Shown here piece by piece: positions 57,379 to 64,000 of a stretch of 64,000 bases of DNA. The stretch's first letter is position 1, and each line of letters opens with the position of its first letter. The stretch is from Atopobium sp. oral taxon 416. Its GTDB lineage: Bacteria; Actinomycetota; Coriobacteriia; Coriobacteriales; Atopobiaceae. Location of the stretch: NCBI RefSeq assembly GCF_018128285.1, contig NZ_CP072380.1, positions 2,542,001-2,606,000 of the forward strand, in the 5' to 3' direction. The translations under genes were made by a program, and so were the position numbers. The notes under the pieces were generated by a model. The model was given only the letters and a program-made list of their open reading frames with translations. It was not told the DNA's origin and did not search any database.

Positions 57379-58473
57379 ATGAAACTGCTTCGCGCCATGC
57401 GCGAGCCCCTGAAGTATGTCCAGGGCAAGGATGCGCTTCTGAAGTTCAAGGACGAGATGGGCTACATGGGGAGCCGCTGGCTCTTCATCTGCTCGAAGAG
57501 CGGCTACAAAGCCTGCCACGACAAGATCGAGCAGAGCTTCGGCGACGATGGCAGCTACCGCCGCTACGAGATCTTCGGCGGCACCTCGAGCAAGGGCGAG
57601 ATCACGAAGATGAAGAAGATCGTCGAGGAGGACAAGACCGACGCCGTCTGTGCCTGCGGCGGCGGCTCTGCCGTCGACACGGCAAAGGCGACTGCCTACT
57701 ACACCGACAAGAAGGTTGTCATCATCCCGACGGTTGCAGCAACCGATGCTCCCTGCACCGGTCTTTCTGTCATTTACAATGACGACGGTAGCTTCGACAA
57801 GTACCTCTTCTATCCCCAGAACCCTGATGCAGTGATGGTCGACTCCCAGGTCATCGCCGATGCACCCGTGCGCTTCCTCGTTGCTGGTATGGGTGATGCC
57901 CTCGGCACGTTCTTCGAAGGCCGCGCCTCCATCCGCACCGAGTCCCCGAGCCTCGAGGGCACGGGCATCACGCGTGCCGGCATGGCACTGGCAAAGCTCT
58001 GCTACGAGACACTCAGAAACTACGGCAAGCAGGCCCTTACTGCCTGCGAGCACCATGTGGTCACACCGGCACTCGACGCGATCATTGAAGCAAACGTTTA
58101 TCTTTCTGGCGTCGGCGCAGACAACGTAAACTGCGCAGCAGCCCACTCGTTCTATAACGGACTGACGGCGCTCGGCGGCCACAGCGTGCCACATGGCAAC
58201 TGCGTCGCCTTTGGCACACTGGTCCAGCTCACGCTCGAAGGCGCCACGAAGAAAGAGTTCGAGGATGTCCAGAGTTTCTGCCTCGAGGTAGGCCTTCCGG
58301 TGACGCTTGAGGAGCTCGGCGTCACGACCGAGGACCAGATTCGCACGATCGCAGAGCATGCCTGCGTCCCCGGCGAAACGATCCACAACCTCGCTGGCGA
58401 TGTCACACCCGACGAGCTCTATGCAGCCATCGTCGCAACCGACGCTGAAGGCAAGGCCGTTCTCGGCAAGTAG
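57379..58473 (+). CDS. gldA: Glycerol dehydrogenase
   Basis: A 364-residue metal-dependent dehydrogenase that oxidises glycerol to dihydroxyacetone with NAD+. The NAD site GGGSAVDTAKATAYY is present near residue 95. Metal ligands sit in GMGDALGTFFEGR, AAHSFYNGL and GHSVPHGNCVAFG. The ATG at 57379 has GGAGAGGAG seven bases upstream; an in-frame ATG at 57,328 would add residues from IS-adjacent DNA. The native promoter region has been replaced by an IS1595-type fragment. No dihydroxyacetone kinase is in view. Confidence 0.93.
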   Translation: MKLLRAMREPLKYVQGKDALLKFKDEMGYMGSRWLFICSKSGYKACHDKIEQSFGDDGSYRRYEIFGGTSSKGEITKMKKIVEEDKTDAVCACGGGSAVDTAKATAYYTDKKVVIIPTVAATDAPCTGLSVIYNDDGSFDKYLFYPQNPDAVMVDSQVIADAPVRFLVAGMGDALGTFFEGRASIRTESPSLEGTGITRAGMALAKLCYETLRNYGKQALTACEHHVVTPALDAIIEANVYLSGVGADNVNCAAAHSFYNGLTALGGHSVPHGNCVAFGTLVQLTLEGATKKEFEDVQSFCLEVGLPVTLEELGVTTEDQIRTIAEHACVPGETIHNLAGDVTPDELYAAIVATDAEGKAVLGK

Positions 58474-58589
58474 CTTCCAGCACATAGCACGTCCCAGGAG
58501 AGGTACCGGCACGTCCGGGTCTCCCCTCCTTCTGTGCGGAGAATGAGTATCATAGTGGGAAAAGAAGAACCGGCGAAGGAAGAAGGACC

Positions 58590-59039
58590 ATGGAGAAGCT
58601 GCCGCCTCTGCAGAAGATCTATGAAGCATGGAGCGCCCTGGCTGATAGCAGGGTCGAGATGGAAGAGGACACGGCAGAGGTCACGTCCTCGAACGATACC
58701 AAGCGCTACACAGTCAGCTGGTCCGGAGATGTCTATTCCTCGGACGACAATGCAAGCTACTGGCAGGGCTATGCCGGCTACCCCGTCCTTGCAGTCCTCA
58801 TGAAGCAGGGAAAGCTTCCCTTGGCAGATGCGCTTGTGCCCCGCTTTGCGCATATCGACTGGAATGCCCTCAACAAGAAATACAAGAGAGACTATGCCGC
58901 AGCGGCCCAGGAAGCTTTCAAGGCTGCAGGACTTACCGAGGAAGAGATCACCGAGGCAGAAGCTGCTGCCCAGGAAGCGCTTGACGCCGTGGCGGCATTG
59001 CCGATCAAGATGAAGCGCAAGGGACGTCCTGCCGAGTAG
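58590..59039 (+). CDS. Hypothetical protein (149 aa)
   Basis: A small acidic protein, MEKLPPLQKIYEAWSALADSRVEMEEDTAEVTSSNDTKRYTVSW, with a C-terminal helical half EEITEAEAAAQEALDAVAALP. No family was recognised. It has AAGGAAGAAGG upstream of the ATG, ends in TAG and lies between gldA and yunC on the same strand. No membrane segment or signal peptide is visible. Confidence 0.75.
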   Translation: MEKLPPLQKIYEAWSALADSRVEMEEDTAEVTSSNDTKRYTVSWSGDVYSSDDNASYWQGYAGYPVLAVLMKQGKLPLADALVPRFAHIDWNALNKKYKRDYAAAAQEAFKAAGLTEEEITEAEAAAQEALDAVAALPIKMKRKGRPAE

Positions 59040-59117
59040 GCGGATGCCTATCTCATCTGCCGTATCATCGAAGCAGACCGATCTTTGCTGCAGAGCAGCC
59101 AGAACAGAGGAGGAGCA

Positions 59118-59423
59118 ATGACCACGACCGAGCTCATCAAGCTGGACCATGGATGCGCAGAGGGCACCATGGTGCCGGCGCTTGCAGGAGAGAACCACGC
59201 TTCCCTCCTTGTAATCCGCTGCGCGAAGGGCTTCCTCATGTGCGGATACCTGAGCCTCGAGAAGGCAGAGCAGCTTGACGATGTGGCCGTGCGTGTTGCC
59301 GGCGCAAGCTTCGATGAGGTCCTCGCGAACAAGATCACAGGCATGACCTCCGCCGCTGCAGCTCTCGGCATCACTCCCGATATGACCGGCCGCGAGGCAG
59401 CAGAGATCCTGAACCAGCAGTAG
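59118..59423 (+). CDS. yunC: YunC-family (DUF1805) protein
   Basis: A 101-residue protein from the ATG at 59118 (AGGAGGAG upstream). ENHASLLVIRCAKGFLMCGYLSLEKAEQLDDVAVRVAGASFDEVLANKITGMTSAAAALGI fits DUF1805/YunC. The family is of unknown function, structurally a small alpha/beta protein. Intact, ending in TAG. Confidence 0.8.
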   Translation: MTTTELIKLDHGCAEGTMVPALAGENHASLLVIRCAKGFLMCGYLSLEKAEQLDDVAVRVAGASFDEVLANKITGMTSAAAALGITPDMTGREAAEILNQQ

Positions 59424-59574
59424 GCACACACAAGCTTCCGCAATCCTGCCCTCAGGGGACAACGCGTGGATTGCAGGAGTATTTGTCTCCCCATGTTGTC
59501 CGATACCGTATCATCGGGTGGACCAGATTGTCGGACCCAAGCTCCGGCCCATCAAAGATATGAGGCAGAACAGA

Positions 59575-59917
59575 TACTCAGCGTTCTGCCAACACCTTCC
59601 AGAGAGAAGATTCCACGGAACTCAATGGCCGCCAGATCAGGCAGCCCCGCAGCCTCGCTAACAGGTTTGAGGCAACCGTCGGTATCGGTAAGGTAGGCAT
59701 CACGGACGCCGTCGTGCACCAGATGGACAATATACTCGAAGCACATGAGCTCGTGAAGTACTCCGCCCAGGGAAGCGCCGGCATGGACACCCACGGGGCA
59801 GCTATCGCCCTCTCCCGCCCGACCCATTCCGCCGTCGTCCAAGTCATCGGCCATCGCTTCGTGCTCTACCGCGAGACCCACCGCGACGATATGGAGAAGA
59901 TCCAGCTCGTGCACTAG
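59575..59917 (+). pseudogene. yhbY: YhbY-like RNA-binding (CRM) protein lacking a clear start
   Basis: LNGRQIRQPRSLANRFEATVGIGKVGITDAVVHQMDNILEAHELVKYS and VVQVIGHRFVLYRETHRDDMEK match the CRS1/YhbY fold, which binds pre-50S ribosomal RNA. The frame is open through to TAG at 59,915. No ATG, GTG or TTG precedes the GIGKVG motif, and a proline replaces the usual leucine in Q-P-RSLAN. Either a rare start codon is used or the start was lost. Confidence 0.65.
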
Positions 59918-59942
59918 CACAAACCAGGCAGCCTGAGACTAT

Positions 59943-59980
59943 GCCGGCCCGTTTCCAAAAGGAGGCGGGCCGGTGCTTTA
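59943..59980 (+). terminator. Intrinsic terminator after the YhbY-like frame
   Basis: CCGGCCCG and CGGGCCGG arms enclose a 14-base loop and are followed by TGCTTTAT. It terminates transcription from the left. Confidence 0.75.
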
Positions 59981-60007
59981 TAGCGATAATATTGGCAAAT
60001 GAAGGTT

Positions 60008-61273
60008 CTAGGTCAATGCGCCAGGCAGCTGAACGGAACCACATGCACACCATCGGGACGCGTATAGGCATACTTTCCGCCGGTGAGTACCATCAAGAAG
60101 CTCAGTGCCCCCATCTTTTCGTGATTTACCTTCTCGTAAAAGCGACAGGAGATTGCCCACACCTTCTTCTATGCGATCCTTTCCTCCGAATTTCACCTCT
60201 ATGCCAGCCCAGCGCCCGTCATGGAGCCGGATGACAGCATCAGCTTCGAGGCCGTTCTTGTCTCGATAGTGATAGATTCTTCCTCCCGGCGGACGTGCAT
60301 AGACGCGCAGGTCTCGAACGGATAGCTCATCGTGTTCAGACCGTTGAGCAGGCCCTGCGCATTGCAGCCCAATGAAGCTGCTGCAAGGGACGGATCGCAC
60401 AGATGCCAGACCCGCGCTTTGCGCAAGAGGGGTCTTCGAACGAAGGTTGGGGGCCCAGGCTCCGATATCGGTAATGACATAGAGCCTGCGCAGAGCATTG
60501 AGATAGACCCGGAGTGTCAGCTCGCTGATTTTGAGACCAGTGTCTTAGACGTCTGCAAGGAGGGTGGCGAGTGATGCCTCCTGAGCGCTGCAGCGTACAA
60601 GCGAGCGCAGAAGTGCCCGTGCCCTCGAAGGATCAAGATCCTGGTCTGCGGCCTGAGAGACATCCATCTCGCAGAGTGTATCTATGTAATCTTCTGTAAC
60701 GCCCGGATCCGGCCTTCCGAATGAGATGGGGGCTGTCCATCCACCATTGCAGATGAGATCGGCATAGCCCTCGATATCGATATCCAAGCTTCCTGTGACA
60801 TGCTCGTTCCTCTCAAAAAGCTTCGCCAAGCTCACGTCCCTTGAAGAATCCCCGGACTCCTCAAGAGTCATGGTGTCCATTTCCATGCGCGCAATACGGC
60901 CCGTTCCCGTATGCTTTGGAGCATCCTCGTTATCGAGGCTGAAAGGAGTTGCCGAACCCGTCAAGATGTATTGGCCCAGAATGCCTCCCGCAACATCCAC
61001 CACATTGATTACCGTATCCCAGAGGACAGGAGCGACCTACCACTCATCAATCAGGCGCGGCTTGTCTCCTCGCAGCGAGAGAGATGGCTGCATCTCGAGC
61101 GCACCTGCACTTGCAGCAAGCACATCCGGATTGCGAAGCATGAGAGAGCTCTTTGCTACCTACTGACAGGTCGAGGTCTTCCCGCACCACTTCGGACCAC
61201 GCACAAGAAGTGCGCCAGAGCGGTTGAAGCGCTTTGCGAGCTCTTCATCAGCTATCCTTGGCATGTATCTCAT
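60008..61273 (-). pseudogene. DUF4143-type AAA ATPase with nonsense codons and frameshifts
   Basis: The start at 61273 gives MRYMPRIADEELAKRFNRSGALLVRGPKWCGKTSTCQ with Walker A GPKWCGKT, then TAG. The frame resumes VAKSSLMLRNPDV, LIDEW, another TAG, then VAPVLWDTVINVVDVAGGILGQYILTGSATPFSLDN. A TAA follows ATLLADV, then SELTLRVYLNALRRLYVI. A frame change near 60,430 and back leads to GGRIYHYRDKNGLEADAVIRLHDGRWAGIEVKFG, the DUF4143 nuclease-like domain. Both TAGs stand where glutamine is plausible. Confidence 0.8.
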
Positions 61274-61539
61274 ATTTGGCCTCCCATCAGGGACTATTGT
61301 ACCCTACTTTAGGGTTTGGCTGCTGTTCCACTTCAGGGTCTAGCTGCCAGTGCAGTCTTCGACTATGCCCTGGCGGCCAAACTTCAGCTTTCATTCTTAG
61401 GGGTGATACACCGCTTGGTCTGCGAGCTCTTCTTACTGGAAGATGCGTTCCACAGCTGCCTTGTACTCATCAGGCTCGCGGACCTTCGATCCGCCATACC
61501 TTCTGTAGGTCCTTGAAAGCAAACCGCGCATAGGGACCA
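61274..61539. other. Intergenic, nothing firmly recognised
   Basis: Between the ATPase start and the dus stop. A minus-strand stretch (YGGSKVREPDEYKAAVERIFQ) is protein-like but too short to assign. Confidence 0.4.
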
Positions 61540-62360
61540 CTACACCTTAATGCGGAAGAGAGTATTTCCGCCCATCTTCTCCACGTACCCCTCGAGCGGC
61601 CTCTCATGAAACTTCCTGATCTCATCGGCTGTGGCAGCAGGACCGCCCTTGAGCATACGGCCAAGTACAGGATTTGCCAGAATGCCACAGCCTAGAAGGA
61701 CATGCGTCGTCGCAGGATAGCCCTGGACCAAGGCACCGAGATCAGCCGGAGAGAAGATGTCTCCACTATATGCCACAGGAAAAGGCATCTCCTCGAGCGT
61801 CTCTCCATAGCATGCAAAATGCGGTGTCCCTTTGTAGAGCTCCGTCCTCACTCGGGGATGGACAATGAGCTCCTTCAGAGGGCAGCGGCAGAAGATGTCG
61901 AGGAGTCTCTCATACTCCGAGACATCAGTGAGTCCCAAGCGGGTCTTGACCGAGACCGGCAGAGGCGACCTTGTACAGATATCCTGAAGGAAGCGCTCGA
62001 GTTCCTCCGCATCGCGCAAAAGCCCTGCTTCTTTACCTTTTGCAACAACCGTTCCGGAAGGACAGCCCACATTGAGGTTGACTTCACTGTAGCCAAGCTC
62101 GGCCAGAAGCCCTGCAGGCCAGACGAAACCGTCGGCATTCTTCGTCAGCAGCTGAGGGATGACAAGAAGGTCGTCCAGCTTCCTGAGCGCCTTCAGCGTC
62201 TTCTCGGTGAAGGGCTTGCCCAGGTGTGCCGGTGCGATGAAGGGAAGACAGTATCTGTCGAGCTTGCCGAAGCAGGAGGCATGGACCTCGCGGAAAACAT
62301 GTCCTGTTATTCCATTCCTTCCATAGGGGTGAGCGAGAATTCCACGGGCTTCTCCTTCAT
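61540..62360 (-). pseudogene. dus: tRNA-dihydrouridine synthase, disrupted by a 5-bp duplication
   Basis: Dus reduces uridine to dihydrouridine in tRNA using FMN. The start at 62360 gives MKEKPVEFSLTPMEG, then a tandem GGAAT duplication at 62,309-62,318 shifts the frame. The expected sequence continues in the next frame as ITGHVFREVHASCFG, LTKNADGFVWPAGLLAELGYSEVNLNVGCPSGTVVAKGKEAGLL, VSVKTRLGL, KELIVHPR and TTHVLLGCGILANP. Apart from the duplication the gene appears whole to its TAG. Confidence 0.85.
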
Positions 62361-62492
62361 CTCATCTCGGCAGAAACAACCATTCCCCCTTGTATCCGCT
62401 GCTTGCGCATCTCTTCGGGAGTCATCCGCACAGAGAAAGAGGGAGACGCCCACAAGCATCTCTCTCCACGCAATCTTTCTGTCTTTGGATCT

Positions 62493-64000
62493 CTATGCCT
62501 TGTGCCAAGGCGCATGGCCATTCACGATGTTGAGCAGGCTCTGCGCCAGCCAAGCCGGCATCGCTCCTCCTGCACAGTTCACGAGGCTGAAGAGCGCACA
62601 TCCTGCGCTCGACTGTATCGACATGCGGCACTGGGGGTCGCTTGGATCGTCGTAGCCCTTCTCGATTGCACCGACGATCTGGTCCATCATGAATCGTGCG
62701 ACCTTCGAGGTCTTTGCCATCTCGATGAGCGAGTCCGTCTCGTCGTAAGTGCCCTTTACATGGTGTGTTTCCTTGGGGACCGGCTTTCCGTAGAGTGCCT
62801 CGAAGTCTGCAAGTGCCGGCTTCCCTTCCGGCTTCTCATACCAGGTGTCCGCAAGACGTGCATCAGCCAAGCTCTTCACAGCCTTTCCCTCGTGCTCGAT
62901 CGTGCAGGCAAGCGGAAGGTCGTGCGCAGAGAATCCTGCATGCACGGTGTAGGTGCCACCGAGCTCCTGCCAGCCGTCCCTCCAGACGCGGAAGGCAGCA
63001 GGATCGAGCGCAATCTCGACCTGCTTCGTCTCTTTGGGCGTAAGCTCGACGCGCGCAAAGCCAGCGAGTGCAAGCACAGGTTCGGGAAGCCCATCCTTGG
63101 GTGCCGTGATATAGATCTGGGGCACGACAACACCGGTGCGCTTGCCTGTGTTCGTGACGGAAAGCGTAGCTGTCATGCCGTGGACGGCGAGGTCTTTCAT
63201 CTCAAATATCGTATAGGAAAGGCCTTCGCCGAAGTGATGCGCAACCGGCACCTTGGCCGTCTCGTAGTAGCGGTAGCCCACGAACGTGCCCTCGCGGTAC
63301 TGCGCCTGGCGGTGTGGCTCTCCCCACCAGCCCATGCATGGCACATCGCCTGCATGGAAAGGCCAGGTCTCCGTGAGCCTGCCGGAAGCGTCTGTGTCAC
63401 CTTCGAGCACATGCACGGTTGCCTTTGCTCCCGCTTCTCCGCCAAGGCCTGCCCAGAGCACGGCAGATACTTCCTTCTCCCAGGGAAGCTCGACGGCAGA
63501 TCCGCTCTGCACGACGACGACCGTATGCTTGGCTGCCGCGGCAACCGCACGCACGAGCTCGTCCATGCTAGAAGGAAGCTCCATGTCCTTCCGGTCATAG
63601 CCCTCGGACTCGATCGTCTCAGGAAGCCCCACAACGACAACTGCAACCTCGGCTGCACGTGCTGCTGCAACTGCCTCGTCCACGAGTGTCGGCGTCGTCG
63701 AGCCGTTCTTCGGATCGTAGCCGGCAGCATAGGTCCAGTCAGACCTCAGGCCAGCAAGCGTCTCGACCTTGCGAGCATTGATGTGGCTCGAGCCGCCACC
63801 CTGGTAGTGCGGCGTCTTTGCAAGGGCGCCGATGAGGGCGACCTTTGCATCCTTTGCAAGCGGCAGCACTCCGTCATTTGCAAGGAGCACCTGTCCTTCC
63901 TCTGCAACCTTCAAGGCAACAGCACGGTTGCCGGCAATGTCCACAGATGTGCTGCCTGCCTCAGCATGCTCAATCGCAAGCGCTGCAATCCTCTCCGCGC
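62493..64000 (-). CDS. Glycoside hydrolase family 3 (beta-glucosidase-type), C-terminal part
   Basis: The minus-strand frame is open to the right edge, so the N-terminal barrel with the nucleophile lies outside. Visible are the second GH3 domain (ALKVAEEGQVLLANDGVLPLAKDAKVALIGALA, then VAVVVVGLPETIESEGYDRKDMELP and HTVVVVQSGSAVELPWEKEVSAVLWAG) and the fibronectin-III-like end (YRYYETAKVPVAHHFGEGLSYTIFE, TGKRTGVVVPQIYITAP). A C-terminal extension of about 120 residues follows. It probably releases glucose or a related sugar from beta-linked oligosaccharides. It ends in TAG. Confidence 0.9.
   Translation of the reverse strand, partial: AERIAALAIEHAEAGSTSVDIAGNRAVALKVAEEGQVLLANDGVLPLAKDAKVALIGALAKTPHYQGGGSSHINARKVETLAGLRSDWTYAAGYDPKNGSTTPTLVDEAVAAARAAEVAVVVVGLPETIESEGYDRKDMELPSSMDELVRAVAAAAKHTVVVVQSGSAVELPWEKEVSAVLWAGLGGEAGAKATVHVLEGDTDASGRLTETWPFHAGDVPCMGWWGEPHRQAQYREGTFVGYRYYETAKVPVAHHFGEGLSYTIFEMKDLAVHGMTATLSVTNTGKRTGVVVPQIYITAPKDGLPEPVLALAGFARVELTPKETKQVEIALDPAAFRVWRDGWQELGGTYTVHAGFSAHDLPLACTIEHEGKAVKSLADARLADTWYEKPEGKPALADFEALYGKPVPKETHHVKGTYDETDSLIEMAKTSKVARFMMDQIVGAIEKGYDDPSDPQCRMSIQSSAGCALFSLVNCAGGAMPAWLAQSLLNIVNGHAPWHKA

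Noticed and set aside
56911-58629. A 572-codon open frame on the minus strand
   Set aside because: It runs antisense to the clearly real gldA and fuses with the transposase fragment. GC-rich codon bias opens the opposite frame.
61702-62655. A 317-codon plus-strand frame
   Set aside because: It is antisense to dus and the GH3 gene end, with no recognisable motif.
1-64000. CRISPR arrays, rRNA and tRNA genes
   Set aside because: No regularly spaced repeats and no cloverleaf or rRNA-like segments were seen on reading; the only tandem repeat is the two-unit 18-bp one.

Overview
The window looks like a GC-moderate to GC-rich bacterial chromosome, most likely an actinobacterium of the Coriobacteriia (Atopobiaceae/Olsenella type). 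That placement is an inference from the style of the genes (a leader-controlled leuA-ilvC-ilvB operon, sugar phosphotransferase and redox genes, toxin-antitoxin genes, many ISL3/IS256/IS3/IS30 elements); no rRNA or other phylogenetic marker is present. The dominant theme is decay: insertion-sequence DNA makes up roughly a third of the window, and many metabolic genes carry frameshifts, stop codons or IS truncations.

Layout. 1-3,829 (minus): branched-chain amino acid operon leuA-ilvC-ilvB, preceded by a 44-codon Val/Ile/Leu-rich leader peptide and an attenuator-like terminator. 4.3-6.8 kb: remnants of IS1595-type, IS21 and ISL3 elements. 6.8-8.2 kb: a broken C-GCAxxG-C-C redox protein and an intact ribokinase. 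8.3-9.4 kb: dead IS605 TnpB. 10-11.9 kb: flavodoxin, a broken FMN oxidoreductase and a TetR regulator with matching operator candidates. 12-13.8 kb: a lipoprotein esterase gene with five in-frame TAG codons. 14-16 kb: SPFH protein and an ABC-transporter fragment. 16.0-18.6 kb: an IS256 element with an IS3 element inside it. 18.6-29.3 kb: a truncated DeoR gene, a broken ogt/Ada/alkA alkylation-repair cluster, a CPBP protease, an amidohydrolase flanked by two copies of a broken membrane-protein gene, and three damaged toxin-antitoxin pairs (RelB, AbiE, Doc/Phd). 30.8-37.2 kb: Rrf2 regulator with a broken flavo-ferredoxin, then a DeoR / polyol dehydrogenase / mannitol-type PTS locus and the tag glycosylase. 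37-43 kb: ISL3, a SHOCT-domain protein, IS1595, a second ogt, more ISL3.

42.1-52.6 kb is one heavily interrupted IS3 element. Removing an IS5-flanked composite transposon (42,403-49,944), an 88-bp IS5-derived MITE (50,179-50,266) and an intact ISL3 copy (50,373-51,979) restores a continuous IS3 transposase frame across all three junctions. The composite carries a hypothetical gene, a LysR remnant, another MITE copy, a GH1 fragment and an AAA ATPase.

52.9-64 kb: adenine deaminase, an IS-truncated Nudix-like gene, a pile of IS256/IS3/IS30/IS1595 fragments, glycerol dehydrogenase, YunC, a YhbY-like frame, and broken DUF4143 ATPase and tRNA-dihydrouridine synthase genes, ending in a partial family-3 glycosidase. 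Functionally the surviving genes support branched-chain amino acid synthesis, ribose/polyol/glycerol and purine salvage, alkylation repair by Tag and the second Ogt, and redox protection. Blocks of different stop-codon preference are separated by IS elements, suggesting a rearranged or mosaic region.
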